35,993 nt of DNA from contig JAUZSC010000010.1 in NCBI GenBank assembly GCA_030949825.1, positions 1-35,993 of the forward strand, read 5' to 3'. Every line of letters starts with the position of its first letter. Position 1 is the stretch's first letter. The translations under genes and the position numbers were made by a program. Under the pieces are notes generated by a model. The model searched no databases. It was given only the letters and a program-made list of their open reading frames with translations, and was not told the DNA's origin. This DNA comes from Sulfurimonas sp. GTDB taxonomy: Bacteria > Campylobacterota > Campylobacteria > Campylobacterales > Sulfurimonadaceae. Shown here piece after piece: positions 9,374 to 17,409 of this stretch.

Positions 9374-9871
9374 AAACCCATCTCCTTGGCAGAAGATCCT
9401 CTAACAGATATAAACAGTATATATATCGCATCGGTTATTTGCAAATATGCATCTCTTATGTTTAATCCTATTTGTCTTAGTAACATGACTCTCCCCTTCC
9501 CCTATTATGTTTCGTGATAATTTATAACTGTACAATTCTACAGGCTGTAATGATAAAAATATTTATCGCTATTATTATAAGTGACTGACCATAATAAATA
9601 TCATATTCAACAAGATTTAAAAGGTTTAGATTCAAGGCGAACTTTGCTTTGCGATACGAGTATCGTTAAGTGAAGTTCAACGCAGAAGATGAATTTTTTA
9701 AATCTTGCCCGTAGGGTGAAAAGATAAGCCACAACCTACTGCGTTAAAAACCCTTGAAGCTACCAGTAGCTCCTACGGATTTTCGTCTTGTATCTTATGG
9801 CTTCTCTTTTCATTGAATATGTCATTTATTATGGTCAATCACTTATACTTCTTAAAACAACTCTTAAATAG
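9291..9871. repeat. left copy of a ~310-bp direct repeat (contains the MITE)
   Basis: From 9291 to 9579, and again from 9844 to about 9870, the sequence matches 11390-11703 with seven substitutions in the first ~280 bases (about 97% identity). The block holds the first 27 codons of the RNase H-like gene, its ribosome binding site and promoter region, and the leader of the WYL gene. Beyond 9870 the copies part, although TAGATATG including the WYL start codon is still visible at 9870-9877 after a small deletion. The left copy differs mainly by a 264-bp insertion at 9580-9843. Confidence 0.85.
9580..9843. mobile_element. 264-bp MITE with TA target duplication
   Basis: Terminal inverted repeats read AGTGACTGACCATAATAAAT at the left and, on the opposite strand at the right, AGTGATTGACCATAATAAAT; the match extends with few changes for ~30 bp. 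TA flanks both ends (9578-9579 and 9844-9845). The repeat copy at 11670-11690 lacks the element and has a single intact target, so the boundaries are experimentally natural. The interior has no open frame but folds strongly: a long hairpin around GCGATACGAGTATCG (about 9631-9680) and a CCGTAGG/CCTACGG pair near 9709 and 9773. TA duplication is typical of IS630/Tc1-mariner elements, so a transposase of that family probably moved it. Confidence 0.85.
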
Positions 9872-9963
9872 ATATGACATTAGTAGAAAATATTTATATG
9901 TAAATAATAAGATAAATATGCATTAAGTTTACAAAAAAATAATAGCTTAATTGAATTAAGTAA

Positions 9964-9992
9964 TTGACATTTTAACGGTTACCGTATATAAT
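9964..9992 (+). promoter_or_regulatory. consensus sigma-70 promoter with palindromic operator in its spacer
   Basis: A perfect TTGACA (9964-9969) and a perfect TATAAT (9987-9992) are separated by exactly 17 bases. Inside the spacer is ACGGT-T-ACCGT (9975-9985), a perfect palindrome. A repressor bound there would block RNA polymerase, which fits an autoregulating antitoxin; the first gene downstream carries a helix-turn-helix at its N-terminus. GAGGAG at 10001-10006 is the ribosome binding site for the ATG at 10012. Confidence 0.85.
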
Positions 9993-10011
9993 GCTGATAC
10001 GAGGAGTATTT

Positions 10012-10533
10012 ATGACAAAAAAAGAAATTAGTAAAACTTTTGATTTGCCTATTAGTACTCTAAATGATTGGGATAAAGAACAAAGCAGAAAAAATAAGCT
10101 TTTTCAGTTTCTTAAAAATATTAAACTTGAAGATACCCAAAAGAATTTGAAGAAGAAAAAAACTCACAGAATATTTCATATATTAAATAGAAATATTGAA
10201 AATGATAAAAAGTTTACTTATGATGAAGTAAGAAATGCTTTTATTCAAACAAATTATGATGATGCCACACAAAGAGAAAAAATAGTATATTCTAAGTTTT
10301 TCAAAGAGTGTGATGTAAGTGATTTAGAAGATTTTGAAAAAGTTTTTCATGTTTCAAAAAGAGATATAAAAACTATATACAAACAGATTCCAGAACGGAT
10401 GTTTAAAGGAGTTTCTGAAATTTGGGATAAAAGGTTTAGGCTACAAAGTATAGTTACCAACATACCATTGAAGACTAATAATATTCCATTAGCATTACAA
10501 AGTATTTTAGAGAAGAGAAGTGCTCATGTATAA
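10012..10533 (+). CDS. AbiEi-like DNA-binding antitoxin
   Basis: 173 residues from ATG 10012. That start is chosen because GAGGAG lies six bases upstream, whereas the in-frame start at 9991 would put the -10 box inside the gene. Residues 3-20 (KKEISKTFDLPISTLNDW) form a helix-turn-helix; the rest is basic and helical. It overlaps the next gene, an AbiEii-type nucleotidyltransferase, by eight bases, the usual tight coupling of type IV toxin-antitoxin operons. It is smaller than typical AbiEi proteins and lacks an obvious AbiEi C-terminal domain, so it may be a distinct antitoxin family paired with an AbiEii toxin. Antitoxicity and autorepression are inferred from context and the operator-like promoter. 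Confidence 0.65.
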   Translation: MTKKEISKTFDLPISTLNDWDKEQSRKNKLFQFLKNIKLEDTQKNLKKKKTHRIFHILNRNIENDKKFTYDEVRNAFIQTNYDDATQREKIVYSKFFKECDVSDLEDFEKVFHVSKRDIKTIYKQIPERMFKGVSEIWDKRFRLQSIVTNIPLKTNNIPLALQSILEKRSAHV

Positions 10534-11284
10534 TTTTGAGATTCAAAAAAATATGCTTCATGCTGCTAATTATTTATTGGACAAAAAAGGAATTTTAAAT
10601 GTTTCTGCTTTAGGTGGTGGTACAGCTCTAAGTGCATACTATTGGAATCATAGATATTCTACTGACATAGATATATTCATTCACTCTAAAGATGATATTT
10701 CCATGATGCTAAGACCTAAAAAGTGGAATTCTATTTTTTTAGAGAAACTAAATCAGCTTGGATATGATGATAACTGTAAGGTACATCCTGTTTATACAGA
10801 AATAGTAATACAGGGTGATTATAAAATTCAGTTTTTCAGTGTAGAAGATAAAACTCAAAACCCATATAAAATAGTTGATTTATGGGGAGAGAAAATACAG
10901 ATAGAATCTATACAAGAGATAATTGCAAAAAAAATCTATTATAGAGCACACAAAGGTAATGCCAGAGATCTGTTTGATATTGCTATAGCTATTCATAAAA
11001 ATCCATTAATTTTCAGTGAACTTCAAGTTCCAATTGAAAAGTTTAAAGACTTATTTGAAACTGTTTCAAGAATTAAAGAAAATCAAGAGTTAAGTCGAGA
11101 GTATATTTCAGAAATAGGGCTTATGAATCCTAATGAAAACTATAGTTTATTAGCTATAAATACTATTGCGTATTTATTTGTATTTCTTGAGAATTATTGT
11201 GCTGCTTATGATTTAGGAATTAAACTAGAAGAAAGCGAGTATGTTTTAATAGAAGAAAGTACTTATAATTCAATTGTAAAATAA
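10526..11284 (+). CDS. AbiEii/AbiGii-family nucleotidyltransferase toxin
   Basis: 252 residues from ATG 10526; a GTG six bases earlier is possible. The nucleotidyltransferase signature is complete: GGG at 30-32 (ALGGGTALS), then D47-x-D49 (STDIDIFI). Further on are KKIYYRAHKGNARDLFDIAI (Lys, Arg and Asp of the type seen in AbiEii motifs III/IV) and a helical C-terminal half. Proteins of this family transfer nucleotides to tRNA or other targets and arrest growth, for example during phage infection. The gene appears intact and follows its antitoxin with an overlap. The pair sits between two copies of a duplicated promoter block, which suggests it arrived as a cassette. Confidence 0.8.
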   Translation: MYNFEIQKNMLHAANYLLDKKGILNVSALGGGTALSAYYWNHRYSTDIDIFIHSKDDISMMLRPKKWNSIFLEKLNQLGYDDNCKVHPVYTEIVIQGDYKIQFFSVEDKTQNPYKIVDLWGEKIQIESIQEIIAKKIYYRAHKGNARDLFDIAIAIHKNPLIFSELQVPIEKFKDLFETVSRIKENQELSREYISEIGLMNPNENYSLLAINTIAYLFVFLENYCAAYDLGIKLEESEYVLIEESTYNSIVK

Positions 11285-11389
11285 ACATTCAGGTAGAATC
11301 ATTTTTAAGTCCTTTATTAGCTTTTAAAATCTGCTTTTAAATTCAATTTTAAGTTTTAAATTTATATGATTAAGTCCTTGATAAGTCCG

Positions 11390-11472
11390 TGCAGGTCAAT
11401 TACCCCTAACCCTGCACATTTAGTGTAGCTTGAATAACTAGCATCACTGATCATAAATATATTATCAGTCAT
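11390..11472 (-). pseudogene. 5' fragment of the RNase H-like gene (duplicate)
   Basis: The first 27 codons of the RNase H-like gene, with its ATG and AAGGAGA site, are repeated here on the minus strand, including the SDAS motif. The match ends abruptly at 11390, where unrelated AT-rich sequence begins. The fragment marks the junction of the event that placed the AbiE cassette between the RNase H-like and WYL genes. Any transcript from this promoter copy would run antisense toward the AbiEii gene end. Confidence 0.75.
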
Positions 11473-11703
11473 AAGCCCATCTCCTTGGCAGAAGATCCTC
11501 TAATAGATATAAATAGTATATATATCGTATCGGTTATTTGCAAATATGCATCTCTTATGTTTAATCCTATTTGTCTTAGTAACATGACTCTCCCCTTCCC
11601 CTATTATGTTTCGTGATAATTTATAACTGTACAATTCTACAGTCTGTAATGATAAAAATATTTATCGCTACTATTGTATACTTCTTAAAACAACTCTTAA
11701 AAG
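11390..11703. repeat. right copy of the ~310-bp direct repeat (empty MITE site)
   Basis: It matches 9291-9579 plus 9844-9870 at a fixed offset of 2099 bases up to the MITE. The empty target reads ...CTACTATTGTATACTTC... around 11671-11683. This copy leads directly into the intact WYL gene at 11712, so it is the copy that serves that gene today, while the left copy serves the RNase H-like gene. Confidence 0.85.
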
Positions 11704-11711
11704 GTTTAGAT

Positions 11712-12665
11712 ATGGCAAAAAAAATAGAAGAGATACTTCCTAAAATTTTAAAAGATTTATCTAATGGAATAGGTATATCAACCCTAGAGATAGAAAAAGA
11801 GTATGGCTTTAGTGCAAGTGGCGTTAGAAATCATCTAAGAAACCTGCAAGCAAGGTTTTATAAAAACTGCTTTAAATATGATGGAAGCACTAAAAAATGG
11901 GTGACTACAGATAGAGGCTTCTTAAGAAGGGAACTTTTAGAACCAGAAGAGGTAATCGTTTTAAATGGGATATATCGCAATAAAGATAGATTAGGTCCCT
12001 CTCTATCAAAAACACATGAAACGATGATTGAGAGCTATTTAAAGAGGACTAAGAGCTATATTTTCAAACAACATAAAGCAGAAGATGTAACACAAGGTAT
12101 GGAACAAATCTTTGCGATCTTAAAAAGTGCAATAAATGAAAAAAATATAGTGGAGTTAAAGTATCCGTCTAAAGGTGTATTAAAAACTAGAAGAGTATTC
12201 CCCTATAGGATTGTGTACATAGAATATTATTGGTATCTTATCTCTTATGAAGAGAATGACAGAATGAAGTCATTTCGTTTATCACTGATTCAATCCCCTA
12301 CTATACTCGATGAAACATATAAGTACGATTTCGAAAATGTAAATTTGAGGCTAAAGTTAGCTATGAATGCTTATGTTGATTTTGAGGAACCTCTCAATAG
12401 AATTTCTGTATTAGTCTGGGAAAAGATTGTAGAACATATAGAATTAGCATCGTATTTTGATGCTTGGAAAAAACTTGAGTATAGCACTTCTCTAAATGGG
12501 AAAAAGTATCAAAGGTTTGAAGTTACTATAACGAATCCTAATTATGATGATATTACTCCAACTATTATGAAGTATATGCCAAATATTATTGTTGAAGAAC
12601 CAGAAGAGTTAATAGAAAAAATAGACGAAATAATAAATCAATATAAAAAGCTCTATGCTGTCTAA
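11712..12665 (+). CDS. WYL-domain transcriptional regulator
   Basis: 317 residues. ATG 11712 is preferred because the frame upstream lies in the duplicated non-coding block. Residues 1-70 form an N-terminal winged helix (LEIEKEYGFSASGVRNHLRN). The WYL domain spans about 130-200 with the core YYWYLISYE near 172-180 and FRLSLI at 188-193. A C-terminal extension of WCX type follows (about 230-315). Such regulators sense nucleic acids or nucleotides and often control phage-defence loci (BrxR, CapW types). Before the AbiE cassette arrived, this gene was divergent from the RNase H-like/DUF2130 pair with a shared promoter region, so those genes are its likeliest targets. That link is inference. Confidence 0.8.
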   Translation: MAKKIEEILPKILKDLSNGIGISTLEIEKEYGFSASGVRNHLRNLQARFYKNCFKYDGSTKKWVTTDRGFLRRELLEPEEVIVLNGIYRNKDRLGPSLSKTHETMIESYLKRTKSYIFKQHKAEDVTQGMEQIFAILKSAINEKNIVELKYPSKGVLKTRRVFPYRIVYIEYYWYLISYEENDRMKSFRLSLIQSPTILDETYKYDFENVNLRLKLAMNAYVDFEEPLNRISVLVWEKIVEHIELASYFDAWKKLEYSTSLNGKKYQRFEVTITNPNYDDITPTIMKYMPNIIVEEPEELIEKIDEIINQYKKLYAV

Positions 12666-12728
12666 TTATTTGCTCTCTCATTTATAAGCCTTAATTGTTC
12701 TTCGCATTGATGCGTATATTAAAACTCC

Positions 12729-12757
12729 TTGACTCAATCCTTACTATTGTATAGAAT
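12729..12757 (+). promoter_or_regulatory. sigma-70-type promoter of the lipoprotein gene
   Basis: TTGACT at 12729-12734 and TAGAAT at 12752-12757 have a 17-base spacer. A dyad ATAGAA-TAC-TTCTAT (12751-12765) overlaps the -10 box and the start region and could be an operator. An AAAGGAT ribosome binding site precedes the ATG at 12785. Upstream, CGCAT-TG-ATGCG near 12703-12714 is a small hairpin after the WYL gene without a T-run, so it is not called a terminator. Confidence 0.65.
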
Positions 12758-12784
12758 ACTTCTATAAATAACAAAAGGATAAAA

Positions 12785-13489
12785 ATGAAAACACTGCTAT
12801 CAGCATTAAGCTTACTCATAACAATAACAGGCTGCTCCATTAAAGATACGGATGAAACTGAAGTAAAGGTTGCCAAACATGTTGCAAATGCACCGATATA
12901 CGCAGTTGGAGCTATTGGAGCAGCAGGAACAGCCGTAGTAGGATTTCTTGGCGGTGGAATTGCCTATGGTCTTTCTAAGACTGGAGATGCCATAAGTGGA
13001 AGCGAAATGTATTGGGGCGAAACATATAGAGGGAAACAAACAGAAGAAGCCCTTGATAATAATGTTTCTTTTGCAAAGTTTTACACAGACAATAATTTTG
13101 CACTCTATAAAAATAGTGAAAATGAAAGTTTTATGCTCTTAAAAGAAACGGATGACTTTATTCAATCTTCTAACCCTAGATTTGAAAAAAGGACAGCAAT
13201 TGCAAGATATGAGAAGAGACCGCATCTCAACATAAAGAAGTATAGACTGCCTGATGGTATTGGAGAAGATTTAATCTATGAAAAGATAAAAAAAGATAGA
13301 TTTGGTAATCCTCTGTTTTTTGGTGATAGTATTTTACTAGAAGCTAATCAATTTAGAAATGGCTTGTTTTTAACATTAAAAGCAGATATATACATAATAG
13401 AAGACGGTGCAAATACAGTGAGCATGGCGGATGAGAGAACTTCTGACTTGCAAAATTTGCAAATCAAGTATTACTTTGGCGGTCAATAA
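12785..13489 (+). CDS. lipoprotein with glycine-rich membrane segment
   Basis: 234 residues. The N-terminus is a type II signal peptide: MK, a hydrophobic core, and lipobox ITGC with the lipidated cysteine at 17. Residues 37-65 form a Gly/Ala-rich hydrophobic segment (APIYAVGAIGAAGTAVVGFL, then GGGIAYGL) that could insert in a membrane. The remaining ~165 residues are soluble and likely periplasmic or outer-membrane-associated. Function is not recognisable. The gene has its own promoter and AAAGGAT ribosome binding site. The next small gene follows after 47 bases and may be co-transcribed. Confidence 0.7.
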   Translation: MKTLLSALSLLITITGCSIKDTDETEVKVAKHVANAPIYAVGAIGAAGTAVVGFLGGGIAYGLSKTGDAISGSEMYWGETYRGKQTEEALDNNVSFAKFYTDNNFALYKNSENESFMLLKETDDFIQSSNPRFEKRTAIARYEKRPHLNIKKYRLPDGIGEDLIYEKIKKDRFGNPLFFGDSILLEANQFRNGLFLTLKADIYIIEDGANTVSMADERTSDLQNLQIKYYFGGQ

Positions 13490-13536
13490 GCCAACTACAA
13501 CATAAGTAAAACACCCAAAAATAAAAGGAACAACAA

Positions 13537-13806
13537 ATGAACACAAAAAACGAAGAAGAAACACTAAGCCTAGAAGACATGGTTTATATCAACAAAGAAC
13601 ACAAGATGGCAATCATTATTGATGAGAATCAGCTTTTATGTTATGACTATGATTCAAGCATAGAGCTTGCTCTTCCATCAACAGAAGGAATCTTAAATAA
13701 GATATCAATAGATGTAGGTAATGAGATAGAAGATTTTTTCAAGATTCAACTCAAAGATTATGATGTTGAAGCTATACACCAAGTTACCACGTTAAAACTA
13801 GCTTAA
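13537..13806 (+). CDS. small acidic hypothetical protein, possibly cut by IS110
   Basis: 89 residues, acidic, no signal peptide or membrane segment, with AAAGGAA ahead of the ATG. It follows the lipoprotein gene on the same strand and may share its transcript. The stop at 13804-13806 lies two bases from the end of the IS110 recombinase frame on the opposite strand. The last residues may therefore be supplied by the element, and the original protein may have been longer. No family is recognised. Confidence 0.5.
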   Translation: MNTKNEEETLSLEDMVYINKEHKMAIIIDENQLLCYDYDSSIELALPSTEGILNKISIDVGNEIEDFFKIQLKDYDVEAIHQVTTLKLA

Positions 13807-15210
13807 ATTAGGCAGCTTTTTCAATATCTTGTTCCTTCCAACCTAAGTTTTTTTCATACAGTTTGTTATCAAACTTAACATCATTTTTATAAAGTGAATG
13901 AGCTATCAATATCATCTTTCGCATTACTGCTATTTGAGCTAAAGTGGAGTGTTTTCCATTACTTTTTAATCTATCGTAAAAAAGTTTCATGTATGGATTA
14001 TGTTGTATCGACGAAAGAACAGGCATAAACAACATACTGCGATATATAGCACTTCCTCTTTTAGAAATACGAGTTCTTTTTTGAACTGAAGTTCCAGAAG
14101 TGTTTTCAATTGCATCTAAACCACTCAATGCTACAATCTCTTGTCGATTAGCATCTGGATAGCTTATAAAAAGATGAATTAGTGCTATGCCAGCTCTATC
14201 TCCAACTCCAACTATAGATGTAATATTTTCAAATTTCAGAGCCATTATTTCATCAGATATGATAAGTGATTTCATCTTTATACCCTCAGGGGGCACCTAG
14301 AAATCATCTCTTCTTCTTGTTCTCTTAATTGCTTTATCTCTTTATTAAGCTTTTTTGTAATGTATAAACTTCCATCTTTAGCAGACAATGCTTCAAGATG
14401 ATTTGAGAAACTTACTCTCTGTTTTTGTAGAAATTTGTAGTAAGTCAACATCTCTGAAAGCTCCTCTTGAGCCTTATTTATAGTTGGTACTGCTATATCA
14501 TCCTCTTTCAACATAACATGGAATTTATAGAGCATCTTTGCATCAATAATATCGCTTTTACTTCTGTTGTCTAATGCTTTGGCAAAGTTTGCACTTTGTC
14601 TGGGGTTAATGATAAAAGCATATATCTTTTTATCAGCACAAAACCGTTTTAGTATACCACCCCAATTAGTCAAGACAACTTTTCCAGAATCCTTATTCCG
14701 TCCTAGTGTGTAACCCTATGCTACACTTTTCTCAGTAATAGTAAAAATTTCCTTGTTAATTTTCAAACTCTCAAAGTAAACATTCATCGGTTTTTTATAA
14801 TCAAGTGTTTCATGAAATCTCCTGTAATTGTAAAATTGCATATAGTCTGCTACATCTTCTTTTAGCTCTTTAATTGTGTTATATTGGTTCAAGTAAATTC
14901 TCTCTACTTTAGCACTTCGCCAGAACCTCTCAATTGCTATATTATCTGTTGCTCTGCCAACTCCATCCATTGAGATTATGATGCCATTATCTTTAAGTTT
15001 TTGTGTATGGATATAACTTGTATATTGACTCCCCTGATCAGTGTTAAATATCTCTGGTTTCCCATACTTCAGAAGTGCTTCATCAAGGACATCCATTACA
15101 AGGGCTGTATCCATAGTGTTAGAGATTCGCCAACTCAGAACAGCCTTCGAGTACCAATCTATAACAGCAGCAAGATAAACCATACCACCAGCTATCTTTA
15201 TGTAGGTAAT

Positions 15211-16155
15211 AGACTTCTCCTAAAACAATCAATCACTAATCCTTTCCAGAGTCTGTATTTAAGGGTATTAAATCAAGGTTAATAATGGCACAAATAAGGT
15301 TCATCCTTAATCCGAACCTTTTTCGTCTATTTCTATACGGATATTTTGTAATTTTAAATACCTTGATTTTTGCATTTATATTTTCAATTATGATACGATT
15401 AGATGATAATTTATGATTCTCTTTTTTCTCTTCTTTTGTAAGAGGTTTCTTTTTTGTTTTTTTATTTGGAATTGTAGCATTTGGACATATTTTATCTATA
15501 CCTAAATAGCCTAAATCAGCAAGAACTCTACTCATCAATATCTTTTAGTTGGATTACTATTTTTAAAAAGACGGAAGTCGTGCATCTTTCCTTTAGCAAT
15601 AGTTACTGCAAGTATTTTACCTTTGATATTTGTAATTATTTGTGCTTTTTGAGTATGCTTTTTCTTTTTACCTGAATAGTACTTTTTTGCTTTTTTGGTC
15701 TTTCACATTCGCTCTCAGTCACATCTACAACAGTTATTTTGATATTATTTAAATCTTCTGTTGGTACTATATGTTTTAGAGTCTCAAGATGGAATTGTGG
15801 CTCTTTTATCAGTATCTTTTCAATTTTGGTAACTGTATAATGAGCTGTTGATTCACTCACTCCATAATCAATTCCTAAATGTGCAAATGTTCTGTACTCT
15901 CGGTAGTATTCAAGCATCAGTAATACTTCATCATTTGCTGAAAGTGATTTGTTTGTTCCACCTTTTGATTTTCTATCACGATAATGTTTTCTAATTACTT
16001 TTACCATATCTTTAAAAGTATCTTTATTGACACCAACAATGCGTTTAAAATCTTTGTTTTCTAACTTATTTACTTTATAATATTTTCTTGTTTTTGCCAT
16101 ACTAACTTATAAGCAAATTTTACTCCAATTTTATTTGGGGTTTTAGGAGAAGTCT
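15211..16155 (-). mobile_element. 945-bp IS5-family (ISL2-like) element nested in IS3
   Basis: Perfect 16-bp terminal inverted repeats AGACTTCTCCTAAAAC occur at 15211-15226 and, inverted, at 16140-16155. AAT flanks both ends (15208-15210 and 16156-16158; ATT on the element's strand), a 3-bp duplication of the ANT type reported for the ISL2 group. Excision restores VWSTDITYIKIAGG in the IS3 transposase. Length and end structure fit an IS5-family element with a single transposase. Confidence 0.88.
15236..16100 (-). pseudogene. IS5/ISL2-like transposase, two frameshifts
   Basis: The start is ATG 16100 (MAKTRKYYKVNKLENKDFKR). An N-terminal helix-turn-helix (FAHLGIDYGVSESTAHYTV) is followed by the first catalytic Asp in VVDVTE. 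The frame breaks near 15690 in an A6 run. It continues as KKYYSGKKKKHTQKAQ, then KGKMHDFRLF (second Asp region), breaks again near 15540 and ends with SRVLADLGYLGI to RFGLRMNLICAIINL at 15236. Together this is about 285 codons, the normal length for ISL2-type transposases. With two breaks the copy is presumed inactive in cis. Confidence 0.82.
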
Positions 16156-17136
16156 AATATCTGTACTCCACACTTGATTAGCTCTCACAATATCTAAGCC
16201 CCTAAGCTTATAAGAATACTTAGGATGTGCGATGTTTGGTTGAGTGAGACAAAGAGGCTCCCTGACGGCAAGTATAGCTCTTAATCCTAACTCTTTACGA
16301 TAAGATGTTACGGTGTTAAGGCTAACACTAAAGCCGTTCTCTTTGAGCTGACAATGTACTTTCTTTGCTCCGTATATTGGTATCTCCTCAAAGATGGCTT
16401 TAATCTCCTCTTTGATAGCTAATTTATACTCATTTACTACTGGTGCATAATAAAGGTTGCTTCTGCTGAGATGCAGTAGTTCACACTGTCTCACTACTGA
16501 CATTACTTTAGACTTGGATTCATCAACCATTGCTAGTTTTTTAGATAAGCCCAAGTCCTGTAGCTTTTCCACAAGCCAGTCCTTTTCTATCGTTAATTGT
16601 CCTACTTTTTTAGCGTATGCACCCACTTCAACTACTAGCTTTGCATTAGCTTCTTTATACTCTTTTATAGCTTTACTAGGCTCCATTGCCAGTTCCGCAT
16701 TTGCAAGAAATACCTTCTTCCAATTCGTAGGTTTAGTGGTGTTATTTTATTTGCACTTGCTATTTCTACTAAGGTTTTTTCCTCTTTTAAAACCTCTAAA
16801 ACCAATCTGGTTTTAAACTCGGCTGTATACACTGTTCTTTTTCTACTCATGATATTACCCTCTCATTTTGTTGTGTTATTTTAGCTTTTTAGGAATAACG
16901 ATTTAGAAAATGTTGTTTGTTTTTCTTGGGGTAGTATATAGTAAGGCTGAATAAGAACCAGTAGGTTCAAAAATAATGACTAAATTAACAATATCTTTCT
17001 TATAGTACTTTTTTAACTTAGAGTACAAAGAAACAAGGGCTTTTTTTTGTATTATCTATACTAATATTCTCATCTTTGATGGGAATATAAACTTGTAGTG
17101 TTGCTTTTGAAACATCAATTCCGATATAATTAAACA

Positions 17137-17345
17137 TAAGAACCTCCTAGTTTTTAGAAGAGTTCGTTAGGGTGAAGTTTTACTTCACTCGATTAGCCGC
17201 TAAACTTAATTTCATCTCATAAAATTCAGTCTGGAAATATCCGACTTAGTTACCACTCAAATTTACGGTTTAGCTATCTAACTTGGGGACAGACTCAAAT
17301 AAATTGGTCTCAGAGTAGATTCGATATGCTAAAGACTCTTCTTAT
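17137..17345 (-). ncRNA. candidate IS110 bridge-RNA region (left end), copy A
   Basis: About 200 non-coding bases lie directly upstream of the IS110 start codon. Read toward the gene, this region shares with copy B, in the same order: AAATTTGAGTGG (here complement of 17253-17264); a hairpin just before the gene (arms GTGAAGT/ACTTCAC, 17172-17188); then CTAACGAACTCT; then AGGAGGTTC before the start. The loops and arm sequences differ between copies while the architecture is kept. IS110-group elements are known to encode their guide (bridge) RNA in this left-end region. The exact RNA ends and guide loops cannot be fixed by eye. Confidence 0.5.
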
Positions 17346-17409
17346 ATTAATTATAGCTTTTTAAAGCATTTCTTATTATATGAGAGTATAAATATAATTA
17401 GGATGTTCT

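Larger units (their letters stand above)
14716..16850 (-). pseudogene. IS3-family transposase (OrfA/OrfB), broken
   Basis: OrfA begins at 16850 (MSRKRTVYTAEFKTRLVLEV, helix-turn-helix) and shifts frame near 16725, where one A appears to be missing in CGAATTGG. The frame continues through the leucine-zipper region and OrfB. The rve integrase core starts with VWSTDI (first catalytic Asp), where the IS5-like element sits. It resumes at 15207 with TYIKIAGGMVYLAAVIDWYS and contains FNTDQGSQYTS (second Asp) and IERFWRSAKVERIY (Glu). All three DDE residues are present once the insertion is removed. The mid-OrfA shift is not at the usual OrfA/OrfB slippery site, so it looks like damage. Confidence 0.85.
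14653..16938 (-). mobile_element. IS3-family element inserted in IS110, itself carrying an IS5-like insertion
   Basis: The ends are inverted repeats TATACCACCCCAA (14653-14665) and TTGGGGTAGTATA (16926-16938), with looser matching further in (a CAAC-TTT block). TAG flanks both ends (14650-14652 and 16939-16941) as a 3-bp target duplication. Cutting the element out rejoins the IS110 frame exactly. Subtracting the nested element (945 bp plus its 3-bp duplication) leaves about 1338 bp, a normal IS3 size. The exact terminal bases are slightly ambiguous because TATA is itself palindromic. Confidence 0.8.
13808..17136 (-). pseudogene. IS110-family recombinase, split by IS3 and frameshifted
   Basis: The recombinase starts at ATG 17136 (MFNYIGIDVSKATLQVYI, the DEDD-type RuvC-like domain) and reads to 16942. 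It is then interrupted by an IS3 element inserted between codons of SALL and KRFCADKK, and resumes at 14649 through 13808. Removing the IS3 element and one copy of its TAG duplication restores the reading across the gap. The C-terminal part has the IS110 transposase domain (VGDRAGIALIHLF, SGTSVQKRTRISKRGSAIYR). Two single-base breaks remain: an A8 run at 17041-17048 and a G5 run near 14289-14293. The upstream non-coding region is described separately. No product is expected. Confidence 0.85.

Noticed and set aside
9606..9635. Shared 15-mer TTAAAAGGTTTAGAT between the MITE interior and the WYL leader
   Set aside because: It is short and AT-rich, and sits in non-equivalent positions of the two blocks; chance similarity is likely.
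9991..10011. Upstream start for the AbiEi-like gene at 9991
   Set aside because: This ATG overlaps the -10 box; ATG 10012 has GAGGAG at the right distance.
11613..11711. Longer WYL protein starting at 11613
   Set aside because: The extra 33 codons lie in the duplicated non-coding promoter block, which is equally conserved upstream of the RNase H-like gene where it is not translated in that frame.
12703..12714. Terminator after the WYL gene
   Set aside because: CGCAT-TG-ATGCG is a short hairpin not followed by a T-run.
16665..16850. Programmed IS3 OrfA/OrfB frameshift
   Set aside because: The frame change is in the middle of OrfA at CGAATTGG, without an A-rich slippery run and far from the usual OrfA/OrfB overlap, so it was scored as damage.
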